Below the pieces are notes generated by a model. It was not told where the DNA came from, ran no database searches, and worked only from the letters and a program-made list of their open reading frames with translations. The position numbers were made by a program, and so were the translations under genes. From contig JAEWZE010000085.1 in assembly GCA_023395465.1 (NCBI GenBank), positions 1 to 16,198 of the forward strand: a DNA stretch of 16,198 nucleotides. Reading direction: 5' to 3'. The stretch is from Pseudomonadota bacterium (GTDB lineage Bacteria > Pseudomonadota > Gammaproteobacteria > Xanthomonadales > Xanthomonadaceae). Positions 6,191 through 13,286 of the stretch are shown one piece after another (position 1 is the stretch's first letter; every line of letters starts with the position of its first letter).

Positions 6191-7084
6191 TCAGGCGATC
6201 GACGCGCGGTAGATCGACTCGATCGAGGCGTCCAGCGCCTGGTTGTAGGCGTCGTCGTCCTGCTGGGCGCTCAGGCCTTCGGTCAGCGCGCGGCTGAAGC
6301 TGGCGATCACGCCGGGGTTCCTGGCCAGCATGGCGTTGGCGTCGTCGCGGCTGTAGCCGCCGGACAGGGCCACGACCTTGAGCACGGCCGGGTGGTCGAC
6401 CAGTTCCTGGAAGTAGCCGTCGACGCTGGGCAGGGTCAGCTTGAGCATCACCGGCGTGGCGGGATCGAGCCTGTCCAGGCGCTCGAGCAGGCCGCGCTTG
6501 AGCTCGACCTCGATCGCCTGCTTGTCGGCGCTGTTGATGTCGACCTCGGGCTCGATGATCGGCACCAGGCCGGCGGCGAGGACCTGCCGGCCCAGTTCGA
6601 ACTGCTGGTCCAGCACCTCGGCGATGCCCTTGGCGTTGTTGGCCTTGATGACCGAACGTTCCTTGGTGCCGAACACGCCCCGCGCCTTGGCCCGCGCCAG
6701 CAGGTCGGCCAGGCCGGGGATCGGCTTCATCTTCTGCACGCCGTCGGCCTCGTCGGCCAGGCCCTTGTCGATCTTCAGGAACGGCACCACGCCCTTGTCT
6801 TCCCACAGGTAGGCGACCGCGTTCTTGCCGGCGAAGTCGTCGTCCATGGTGCGCTCGAACAGGATCGCGCCCAGCACGCGCTCGCCGCTGAAGGCCGGGC
6901 TGGTGACGATGCGGGTGCGCATCGCGTGCACCTGCTCGAACATCTCCTGTTCGTTGGAATAGGCCGATTCGTCCACGCCGTAGAGCTTGAGCGCCTTGGG
7001 CGTGCTGCCGCCGCTCTGGTCGAGCGCGGCGATGAAACCCTTGCCGGAGGCGATGCGGTCGCGTTGCTGGGGATGGATGGCCAC
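6191..7084 (-). CDS. fda: Class I fructose-bisphosphate aldolase (staphylococcal Fda type)
   Basis: A 297-residue Schiff-base aldolase that interconverts fructose 1,6-bisphosphate with DHAP and glyceraldehyde 3-phosphate in glycolysis and gluconeogenesis. It follows the short bacterial class I form: GKGFIAALDQSGGSTPKAL (14-32, D22), MRTRIVTSPAFS (55-66), GAILFERTMD (72-81), VPFLKIDKG (100-108), LVPIIEPEVDI (173-183), the Schiff-base lysine K215 in VMLKLTLPS, and phosphate-binding LSGGYSRDDAN (240-250). The start chosen is GTG 7084, because it gives the family length (about 296) and has AGGAAG at 7099-7094, nine bases upstream. An ATG at 7117 would add 11 residues but would fall only a few bases after a likely promoter. 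It is divergent from the MscS-like gene. No zinc-binding class II features are present. Confidence 0.94.
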   Translation of the reverse strand: MAIHPQQRDRIASGKGFIAALDQSGGSTPKALKLYGVDESAYSNEQEMFEQVHAMRTRIVTSPAFSGERVLGAILFERTMDDDFAGKNAVAYLWEDKGVVPFLKIDKGLADEADGVQKMKPIPGLADLLARAKARGVFGTKERSVIKANNAKGIAEVLDQQFELGRQVLAAGLVPIIEPEVDINSADKQAIEVELKRGLLERLDRLDPATPVMLKLTLPSVDGYFQELVDHPAVLKVVALSGGYSRDDANAMLARNPGVIASFSRALTEGLSAQQDDDAYNQALDASIESIYRASIA

Positions 7085-7132
7085 GGTCGGTGTCTTCCTG
7101 TGCAATGGGCGGGTCATGCGCCGGAGCCGGGC

Positions 7133-7138
7133 ATGATA
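7133..7138 (-). promoter_or_regulatory. Putative -10 box for the aldolase gene
   Basis: On the minus strand 7138-7133 reads TATCAT, five of six with TATAAT, in otherwise GC-rich DNA. It lies about 49 bases upstream of the GTG start, leaving room for the AGGAAG ribosome binding site. No clear -35 is present, so confidence is modest. The gap 7085-7325 is otherwise without a gene; similar short stretches GGCATGATAGCGC (near 7130) and GGCATGACAGCGC (near 7270) form an imperfect direct repeat. Confidence 0.35.
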
Positions 7139-7325
7139 GCGCCGCCCGCCGCTGGCTGCTGTTGCGCCTCCAGCCGCAAGACGCGCCACGGACGCGCTTG
7201 CCCGGCAGCGGCGCGCCGTTGCAAGCTTGCCCGTCGCCGCGGGCCTGCCGCGGCCCTGCACCAGGACCCGGCATGACAGCGCTGTTCCCTGCTTCCTGTT
7301 TCCGCGACCACGCGGTGGACGGCTG

Positions 7326-7982
7326 ATGTCCCGCTTCCTGCCGCCCTGGCTGCAGGCCTGGCTGGGCGAACTCACCGCGCTGGTGCAGGTGGTGGTGGTG
7401 GTGCTGTGCGCCCTGCTGCTGCGCTGGCTGCTGCTGCGCGTGGTCAAGCGCGTGGCCGCGCGCTACGAGCTGCCGGCCGAGATCGTGATCATCGCCCGGC
7501 GCACGATCGGCTTCCTGGTCGGCTTTGCCGCGCTGCTGCTGGTGCTGCGCGTGCTGGGCGTGTCGGGCGCGGTGCTGTGGGGCGCGTTCACCGGCTTCGC
7601 CACGGTGGCGGCGGTCGCCTTCTTCGCGCTGTGGAGCGTGCTGACCAACGTGTTCTGCGCGCTGCTGATCCTGATCACGCGGCCGTTCCGCCTGCTCGAC
7701 CACATCGAACTGGTGGAAAGCGGCGACAAGCCCGGGCTGCGCGGGCGGGTGATCGACATGAACCTGGTCTACGTGACGCTCGAGGAAACCCATCCAGCGG
7801 GCGGCGAGAGCGTGCTGCGCGTCCCCAACAGCCTGTTCTTCCAGCGCGCGACCCGGCGCTGGCGCGGCGAGCCGGTTCCGCAGCTCCAGGCCAGCGCCGC
7901 CGATCCCTCGGCTGGCGACGACAGCAGCCCGCGGCCGCCAAGCGGCGGCGGCGGGAGCGCGGTGATGGGCAACTTTCCGTAG
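7326..7982 (+). CDS. Compact MscS-like mechanosensitive channel family protein
   Basis: A 218-residue inner-membrane protein. Hydrophobic segments lie at about 16-38, 58-78 and 82-118. The last has the pore-helix and beta-domain junction pattern of MscS (GAFTGFATVAAVAFFALWSV, then CALLILITRPFRLLDHIEL), followed by a beta-domain-like stretch GRVIDMNLVYVTLEE...VLRVPNSLFFQ (140-172). The usual MscS C-terminal alpha/beta domain is missing; after about residue 180 there is only a Pro/Ser/Gly-rich tail. The protein is therefore shorter than E. coli MscS (286) but the frame is intact, so this seems to be a real short variant. The start at 7326 has a weak GGTGGAC upstream. Role in osmotic release is inferred from the family; a channel of this minimal size may be structural or regulatory instead. 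Confidence 0.8.
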   Translation: MSRFLPPWLQAWLGELTALVQVVVVVLCALLLRWLLLRVVKRVAARYELPAEIVIIARRTIGFLVGFAALLLVLRVLGVSGAVLWGAFTGFATVAAVAFFALWSVLTNVFCALLILITRPFRLLDHIELVESGDKPGLRGRVIDMNLVYVTLEETHPAGGESVLRVPNSLFFQRATRRWRGEPVPQLQASAADPSAGDDSSPRPPSGGGGSAVMGNFP

Positions 7983-8369
7983 CGTCGCACGGTGGGCAGC
8001 ACGTCCCGGGGGTTTTCCAATGCACCTCCCACGGGGCGCGTAGCTCCGGATGGGCCGCAGCGCCCCGGACGGGAGTGGCGCACCGCTCGGGCAGACATCC
8101 TTGTCCGCACTCGCGGCCGCGGCACATCCATGTGCCGCTTGCGCCCCCCCCGCCCGGGTCACTGCGGCGTCGCGACGTTGACATCGTCTCTTCGGCCGGG
8201 AACGGCCAATCGCGTCCGGCCGTCGCCGCATCGGCGCTTTGTTGCCCGTGATGCGCGAAGGCTGGCTGCAGCGGCTGGGTGACTCGGTCGAACGCACGTC
8301 CGCACGCCAGGGTCCCGGCGGATACCGCACTCGCATACGATGCGGGCTCCGCGCACACGGACTTACCGC
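7983..8369. other. 387-base intergenic stretch with a strong hairpin
   Basis: No convincing gene is seen. The clearest structure is an exact inverted repeat, GCGGCACAT at 8119-8127 and ATGTGCCGC at 8130-8138, with a two-base loop. It sits inside sequence of the type ACATCCTTGTCCGCACTCGCGGCCGCGG, which recalls a dispersed xanthomonad repeat (from memory, not verified). A smaller hairpin GGCCGGGAACGGCC lies near 8194-8207. The hairpins may end MscS-like gene transcription or mark a repeat insertion. Confidence 0.55.
8336..8341 (+). promoter_or_regulatory. Possible -10 box for the first M20 gene
   Basis: TACGAT matches four of six positions of TATAAT and lies 28 bases before ATG 8370. It overlaps the upstream in-frame ATG at 8340, which argues for the later start. 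No clear -35 partner is seen. Confidence 0.3.
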
Positions 8370-9665
8370 ATGCATCGTTCCGCCGCCACCCTGCTCGCAC
8401 TCGCACTGGTCTCCGCGCTGTCCCAGGCGCAGACCGCCCCCGACCTCGATGCCGCGGCGCAGGCCGTGCAGCCCAAGGTGGTGGAGTGGCGCCGTGACCT
8501 GCACCGGCATCCGGAACTGGGCAACGAGGAAGTGCGCACCGCGCGCGTGGTCGCCGACCACCTGCGCGCGCTGGGCCTGGAGCCGCGCACCGGCATCGGC
8601 CCGACCGGGGTGGTGGCGGTGCTCAAGGGCGCGCGCCCCGGCCCGCGCATCGCCCTGCGCGCCGACATGGACGCGCTGCCGGTGACCGAAGCCACCGGCC
8701 TGCCGTTCGCCTCCACCGTAAAGGGCGAGTACCGCGGGCAGCCGGTCGGGGTGATGCACGCCTGCGGCCACGACCTGCACGTGGCGATCCTGATGGGCGT
8801 GGCCGAGGCCCTGGCCGGCATGCGCGAGCAGCTCGCCGGCGAGGTGATGTTCGTATTCCAGCCGGCCGAGGAAGGCCCGCCGGTGGCGGGCGAGGTCGCG
8901 GGCGCGAAGCGGATGCTCGACGAGGGCATCTTCGATGACTTCAAGCCCGATGCGGTGCTGGGCCTGCACGTGTGGTCTCGGCTGCATGCCGGCCAGCTCG
9001 GCGTACGCGCGGGGCCCTTCATGGCCAGCGCCGACGAGTGGACGCTGAAAATCCGGGGCCGCCAGACCCACGGCTCGCAGCCCTGGGCGGGCGTGGATCC
9101 GCTCACCGTGGCCGCGCAGGTGCTGCTGGGGGCGCAGTCGATCATCGCCCGCCAGGTCGACATCACCGCGCATCCGGTGGTGCTGACCGCCGGCCAGATC
9201 CAGGCCGGCACGCGCTTCAACATCATTCCCGACGAGGCGACGATGGTGGGCACGCTGCGCACCTTCGACCCGGGCGTGCGCGAGGACGTGATCGCGCGCC
9301 TGCGCAACACGGCCGAGCACTTCGCCGCCGCCAGCGGCGCGACCGCCACGCTCGAGGTCGCGGGCAATGCACCCTCGACCAGCAACGATCCGGCCCTGCT
9401 CGAACGCCTGCGGCCGTCGCTGGAAGCGGCCGCGGGCCAGGGCAACGTGGTCGAGGTGCCGCGCTACACCATCGCCGAGGATTTCTCGCAGTTCGCCAAC
9501 GTGGTGCCGGGGCTGTACTTCTTCGTCGGCACCACCCCGCGCGGCCAGCCGCTGGAATCGGCGCCGATGAACCACTCGCCGCAGTACGCGCCGGACGAAT
9601 CCGCGCTCGACCTGGGCCTGCGCGCGATGCTGCAGGCCACCGTGGATTTCCTGGGCGGCGGCTGA
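8370..9665 (+). CDS. Exported M20-family amidohydrolase (M20D type), copy 1
   Basis: A 431-residue metal-dependent amidohydrolase related to N-acyl-amino-acid and hippurate hydrolases. It starts with a signal peptide (MHRSAATLLALALVSALSQAQ, probable cleavage around residue 20), so it should act in the periplasm or outside. Metal-site motifs: ALRADMDALPV (95-105), C132 and H134 in MHACGHDLH, E167/E168 in QPAEEG, H200 in GLHVW, and H402 in MNHSPQY; H234 in RQTHGSQPW belongs to the dimerisation (lid) domain, about 215-330. The cysteine ligand is the M20D hallmark. The second copy at 10564-11901 is highly similar throughout. ATG 8370 is preferred over 8340 because it gives a clean signal peptide. 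It ends three bases from the stop of the convergent TauE/SafE-type gene. Substrate unknown: N-acyl, peptide or aromatic amide are all possible. Confidence 0.9.
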   Translation: MHRSAATLLALALVSALSQAQTAPDLDAAAQAVQPKVVEWRRDLHRHPELGNEEVRTARVVADHLRALGLEPRTGIGPTGVVAVLKGARPGPRIALRADMDALPVTEATGLPFASTVKGEYRGQPVGVMHACGHDLHVAILMGVAEALAGMREQLAGEVMFVFQPAEEGPPVAGEVAGAKRMLDEGIFDDFKPDAVLGLHVWSRLHAGQLGVRAGPFMASADEWTLKIRGRQTHGSQPWAGVDPLTVAAQVLLGAQSIIARQVDITAHPVVLTAGQIQAGTRFNIIPDEATMVGTLRTFDPGVREDVIARLRNTAEHFAAASGATATLEVAGNAPSTSNDPALLERLRPSLEAAAGQGNVVEVPRYTIAEDFSQFANVVPGLYFFVGTTPRGQPLESAPMNHSPQYAPDESALDLGLRAMLQATVDFLGGG

Positions 9666-9668
9666 GGC

Positions 9669-10454
9669 CTACAGCCCCAGCCACTGGCGCAGCGGATGCG
9701 CCGGATCGGCCAGCAGGCGCAGCGCCAGCGCGATCGACACCACCACCAGCAGCGGCCGGATCACCCGCGCGCCTTGGCGCATGGCGAAATGCGAGCCCAG
9801 GCGCGCGCCGATCCACTGGCCCACGCCCATCACCAGGCCCACCTTCCACAGCACCGCGCCGGCCGCCAGGAATACCGCCAGCGCGCCGACGTTGGAGCCG
9901 AAATTGAGGAACTTGGTGTGGGCCGTCGCCTTGAGAATGCCGAAGCCGGCCAGCGACACGAAGCCCAGCATCAGGAACGAGCCGGTACCCGGCCCGAACA
10001 CGCCGTCGTAGAAGCCGATCGCCGGCACGAACGCCAGGCCGAACAGCAGCGGGCTGATCCGCCGGTGCCGCTCGAGTTCGCCGACCCCGCGCTTGAGCCC
10101 GAAGTACAGCGCGATGGCGACCAGCAGCAGCGGCAGCACCGCGCGCAGCCAGTCGGTGGGCATCGCCGTCGCGAGCAGGGCGCCGCCGGCCGCGCCGACC
10201 GCGGCGGCCAGCGCCATGCGCCACTGCGTGCGCAGGTCGACGTGGCCGCCGCGCGCATAGCTCCAGCTGGCCGCGCCCGAGCCGAACACCGCCTGCAGCT
10301 TGTTGGTGCCCAGCACCTGCAGCGGCGGAATGCCGGCCAGCAGCATCGCCGGGATGGTGACCATGCCGCCGCCGCCGGCGATCGCATCGATGAAGCCGGC
10401 CAGCAGCGCAGCCAGGAACAGCCACGCCAGCGCCTGCAGGGCGAGTTCGTACAC
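9669..10454 (-). CDS. TauE/SafE-type anion exporter, membrane protein
   Basis: A 261-residue polytopic inner-membrane protein of the TauE/SafE family, known for sulfite or organosulfonate-linked anion transport in some members. The two half-repeats carry the family glycine motif: GFIDAIAGGGGMVTIPAML (20-38) and GFYDGVFGPGTGSFLMLG (147-164). The asparagine/lysine motif follows each: LGTNKLQAVFGSG (48-60) and HTKFLNFGSNVGAL (179-192). Hydrophobic stretches between and after these give about seven to eight membrane segments. The start is GTG 10454, because no in-frame ATG precedes the first membrane segment; its ribosome binding site is poor, so the start is less certain. The gene is antisense between two M20 paralogues, diverging from the second across about 109 bases and convergent with the first. 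The substrate cannot be deduced. Confidence 0.88.
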   Translation of the reverse strand: MYELALQALAWLFLAALLAGFIDAIAGGGGMVTIPAMLLAGIPPLQVLGTNKLQAVFGSGAASWSYARGGHVDLRTQWRMALAAAVGAAGGALLATAMPTDWLRAVLPLLLVAIALYFGLKRGVGELERHRRISPLLFGLAFVPAIGFYDGVFGPGTGSFLMLGFVSLAGFGILKATAHTKFLNFGSNVGALAVFLAAGAVLWKVGLVMGVGQWIGARLGSHFAMRQGARVIRPLLVVVSIALALRLLADPAHPLRQWLGL

Positions 10455-10563
10455 GGAAGCGGGACAGGGAGATCGCGCGGGTGCCGCGCGGGAGGCCGGA
10501 TTGTACGCGGCCACGCCGGCGCAATCCCGGTAGCATCGGCCGCATCCCGACTGGAGAAGCCCG

Positions 10564-11901
10564 ATGCGTCCTGCCCGCCCGCTGTCGTCGCTGTGGTTCG
10601 CACTCGCGGTCTGCTTGGCCCTGCCCGTGGCGGCGCAGGAGGCGCAGGAGGCGCAGGACGGACAGCGCCCCGAAGTCGCCGCGGCCGCGCAGCGGCTGCA
10701 GGCGCAGGTGGTGGAATGGCGCCGCGACCTGCACCGGCACCCCGAACTGGGCAACCGCGAAACCCGCACCGCGGGCGTGGTCGGCGACCACCTGCGCGCG
10801 CTGGGCCTGGAGCCGCGCACCGGCATCGCCACCACCGGCGTGACCGCCGTGCTCAAGGGCGGCCGGCCAGGCCCGCGAATCGCCCTGCGCGCCGACATGG
10901 ACGCGCTGCCGGTGACCGAGCGCACCGGACTGCCCTTCGCCTCCACCGCCACGGCCACCTATCGCGGCGAGACCACGGGGGTGATGCACGCCTGCGGCCA
11001 CGACGCGCACACCGCGATCCTGATGGGCGTGGCACAGGCGCTGGTCGCGATGCGCGAGCAGCTGGCCGGCGAGGTGCTCTTCATCTTCCAGCCGGCCGAG
11101 GAAGGCCCGCCCGACGGCGAGGAAGGCGGCGCCGAGGAGATGCTGGCGCAGGGCCTGTTCGAGGACTTCAAGCCCGATGCGGTGTTCGGCCTGCACGTGT
11201 TCTCGACCCTGCAGGCCGGCCAGGTCGGCGTGCGCGGCGGGCCGCTGATGGCGGCCTCGGACCGCTTCAACATCGTGGTACAGGGCCGCCAGACCCACGG
11301 CTCGCGGCCCTGGGGCGGGATCGATCCGGTCGTGGCCGCGGCCGACGTGATCGGCACCGCGCAGAGCATCGTCAGCCGCCGCCAGAACATCTCGAAGCAG
11401 CCGGTGGTGGTGAGCTTCGGCTCGATCCGCGGCGGCATCCGCTACAACATCATTCCCGACAGCGTGGAGCTGGTCGGCACCATCCGCACCTTCGACGAGG
11501 ACATGCGCCAGCAGGTCTTCGCCGATCTGGCCAACGTCGCGGAGAAGGTCTCGCAGGCGCACGGCGCCAGCGCCGTGGCCCAGGTGCCCGACACCAAGGG
11601 CAATCCGGTGACGGTCAACGACCCGGCGCTGACGCAGCGCATGCGGCCCAGCCTGGCCCGGGTGGTGGGCGCCGGCAACGTGGTCGACCCGGGCCTCACC
11701 ATGGGCGCGGAGGACTTTTCGTTCTACGCGCGCGAGGTGCCGGCGATGTTCTTCTTCGTCGGCGCCACGCCCGCCGGGCAGGATCCGCTGAAAGCGCCGA
11801 GCAACCATTCGCCGGAGTTCTTCCTCGACGAATCGGCGCTGGACGTAGGCCTGCGCGCGCTGCTGCAGGTCAGCCTGGACTACCTGCAGCCGGCCGGCTG
11901 A
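10564..11901 (+). CDS. Exported M20-family amidohydrolase (M20D type), copy 2
   Basis: A 445-residue paralogue of the product of 8370-9665. An N-terminal signal peptide (hydrophobic 8-22, likely cleaved near VAAQ at 22-25) predicts export. Active-site motifs: ALRADMDALPV (107-117), C144 and H146 in MHACGHDAH, E179/E180 in QPAEEG, H211 in GLHVF, H245 in RQTHGSRPW, and H415 in SNHSPEF. The two proteins share long identical runs around the metal site but differ in the C-terminal half: SIRGGIRYNIIPD against QIQAGTRFNIIPD, and MGAEDFSFY against IAEDFSQF. They may therefore prefer different acyl or amino-acid groups. The start has GGAG at 10553-10556, seven bases before the ATG. A TAGCAT at 10531-10536 is a possible -10. 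A short repeat EAQEAQ follows the signal peptide. Confidence 0.91.
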   Translation: MRPARPLSSLWFALAVCLALPVAAQEAQEAQDGQRPEVAAAAQRLQAQVVEWRRDLHRHPELGNRETRTAGVVGDHLRALGLEPRTGIATTGVTAVLKGGRPGPRIALRADMDALPVTERTGLPFASTATATYRGETTGVMHACGHDAHTAILMGVAQALVAMREQLAGEVLFIFQPAEEGPPDGEEGGAEEMLAQGLFEDFKPDAVFGLHVFSTLQAGQVGVRGGPLMAASDRFNIVVQGRQTHGSRPWGGIDPVVAAADVIGTAQSIVSRRQNISKQPVVVSFGSIRGGIRYNIIPDSVELVGTIRTFDEDMRQQVFADLANVAEKVSQAHGASAVAQVPDTKGNPVTVNDPALTQRMRPSLARVVGAGNVVDPGLTMGAEDFSFYAREVPAMFFFVGATPAGQDPLKAPSNHSPEFFLDESALDVGLRALLQVSLDYLQPAG

Positions 11902-11949
11902 GCGGCGCCGGGCCTGCGCGAACGCCGGGGCGGCCGACGCGCGCGGCGA

Positions 11950-11955
11950 TAGAAT
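11950..11955 (+). promoter_or_regulatory. -10 box implying a leaderless queF transcript
   Basis: TAGAAT matches five of six TATAAT positions in very GC-rich sequence and ends six bases before the queF ATG. Transcription starting the usual six to seven bases after the -10 would begin at or next to the A of ATG 11962, leaving no room for a ribosome binding site. No strong -35 is visible. Confidence 0.45.
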
Positions 11956-11961
11956 GCGCGC

Positions 11962-12777
11962 ATGTCCCGACCCGAAGATTCGCTGCTTGGTCGCGAGGTC
12001 GCCTACCCCAGGCAGTACGACCCGTCGCTGCTGTTCCCGATCCCGCGCGCCGCCGGCCGCCAGCCGCTGCGGCTCGCGGGCGCGCTGCCGTTCACCGGCC
12101 ACGACCGCTGGCAGGCCTACGAGCTGTCCTGGCTCGACGCGCGCGGCAAGCCGATGGCCGCCACCGCCACGGTGACGGTGCCGGCCGATACCCCGAACCT
12201 GGTCGAATCCAAGTCGTTCAAGCTCTACCTGAACTCGCTCAACGCCACCCGCTTCGACGATCCCGCGGCGCTGCGCGCGCGCCTGGCGGCGGACCTGTCG
12301 CAGGCGGCCGGCGGACCGGTCGAGGTCGCGTTCGGGCTGCCGCCCCTGTCGGGCGACGACGACGACGCGATCGGCATCGACGCGCTGGAGCTGGACATCG
12401 ACTGCTACGGCCCGCCGGATGCCGGGCTGCTGCAGGCCGATGCCGGCGCCGAGGCCACCGAACGCCTGCGCAGCGCGCTGCTCAAGTCCAACTGCCCGGT
12501 CACCGGCCAGCCCGACTGGGCCACGGTGGACATCGCCTACCGCGGCCCGCGCATCGACCACGCCGGCCTGCTGCGCTACCTGGTTTCGTTCCGCGAGCAC
12601 GCCGGTTTCCACGAGCAGTGCGTGGAGCGGATCTTCATCGACGTGCTGGAACGCTGCCGGCCGCAGTGGCTGTCGGTGGAGGCGCGCTACACCCGCCGTG
12701 GCGGCCTGGACATCAATCCCTGGCGGGCCACGCCGGGGCGCACGCCGCCGCCGACGCGGCGCGATCCGCGGCAGTAG
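11962..12777 (+). CDS. queF: NADPH-dependent 7-cyano-7-deazaguanine reductase
   Basis: This 271-residue enzyme reduces preQ0 to preQ1 with NADPH, a step in queuosine biosynthesis for tRNA wobble positions. It is the long, two-domain proteobacterial QueF (E. coli 282 residues), not the short Bacillus form. Key motifs: the QueF box ESKSFKLYLNS at 82-92, catalytic C178 in KSNCPVTGQPDWA, general acid D185 in the same stretch, and FHEQCVERIFID (216-227) for substrate binding. The tail WRATPGRTPPPTRRDPRQ is proline- and arginine-rich. No other queuosine gene is in the window. The probable -10 directly before the ATG suggests leaderless transcription. The next gene starts 81 bases after the stop. 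Confidence 0.96.
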   Translation: MSRPEDSLLGREVAYPRQYDPSLLFPIPRAAGRQPLRLAGALPFTGHDRWQAYELSWLDARGKPMAATATVTVPADTPNLVESKSFKLYLNSLNATRFDDPAALRARLAADLSQAAGGPVEVAFGLPPLSGDDDDAIGIDALELDIDCYGPPDAGLLQADAGAEATERLRSALLKSNCPVTGQPDWATVDIAYRGPRIDHAGLLRYLVSFREHAGFHEQCVERIFIDVLERCRPQWLSVEARYTRRGGLDINPWRATPGRTPPPTRRDPRQ

Positions 12778-12858
12778 CGCATCGGCGTCGCGATGCGGTC
12801 TTAACATCCCGCGTGCCACCGTCGTCGCCGCACATTCCACTGGCGGGAGCGCCCGGTC

Positions 12859-13248
12859 ATGAGCAACGACAGGAAACCCGATTTCTCCAACGTCCAGAGT
12901 GGTGCCAGCACCACGCCGGGCGGCGGCAGCGGCACAGGCACCGGCAGCGGAACGCTGGCCGGCGCCAGGCCCGACTTCTCCAACGTCTCCAGTGGCGCCG
13001 ACAGCGTGCCCACCGCGCAGGGCGGGCCGGGCAGCATCGGCGCGCGCAGCTACACGATCGAGCAGGGCGACACGCTGTCTTCGATCGCGCAGCGGGTGTA
13101 CGGCAAGGCCAGCCACTGGCGACGGATCTTCGAAGCCAATCGCGATGCGATCGACAACCCCGACCGGATCTTCCCGGGCCAGGTGATCACCCTGCCCGAG
13201 CTCGAGCAGGACGGCGAAGGCAAGGGCCCACCGCCCGCCTCCGCCTGA
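12859..13248 (+). CDS. LysM-domain protein with duplicated PDFSNV motif
   Basis: A 129-residue protein. The C-terminal half has a LysM domain at about 64-113 (SYTIEQGDTLSSIAQRVYG, then WRRIFEANRDAI and IFPGQVITLP), a fold that binds peptidoglycan or related N-acetylglucosamine polymers. The N-terminal half holds two short repeats, KPDFSNVQSGAS (6-17) and RPDFSNVSSGAD (37-48), linked by a Gly/Ser/Thr-rich spacer. No signal peptide or lipobox is seen, so how it would reach the wall is unclear; it may act in the cytoplasm like other BON/LysM small proteins, or be exported by an unrecognised route. GGGAG lies upstream of ATG 12859. A lipoprotein gene follows after 38 bases, and the two probably form an operon ending at the terminator near 13824. 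Confidence 0.86.
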   Translation: MSNDRKPDFSNVQSGASTTPGGGSGTGTGSGTLAGARPDFSNVSSGADSVPTAQGGPGSIGARSYTIEQGDTLSSIAQRVYGKASHWRRIFEANRDAIDNPDRIFPGQVITLPELEQDGEGKGPPPASA

Positions 13249-13286
13249 CCGCCGATCCCGACGACTCCATCCAAGAGGACACCGCC

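Noticed and set aside
8178..8183. TTGACA as a -35 box upstream of the first M20 gene
   Set aside because: No -10-like hexamer lies 16-18 bases downstream, and it is nearly 190 bases before the start codon.
12859..13005. Repeats in the LysM gene as a CRISPR or tandem-repeat array
   Set aside because: There are only two copies of a 12-codon unit, both in frame inside a coding sequence, with unequal flanks and no array structure.
9223..13116. A 1297-residue minus-strand open frame crossing several genes
   Set aside because: It runs antisense to the M20 genes and queF, is rich in Arg, Ala, Gly and His without domain motifs, and arises because stop codons are rare at this GC content. The real genes in the region have clear catalytic motifs.
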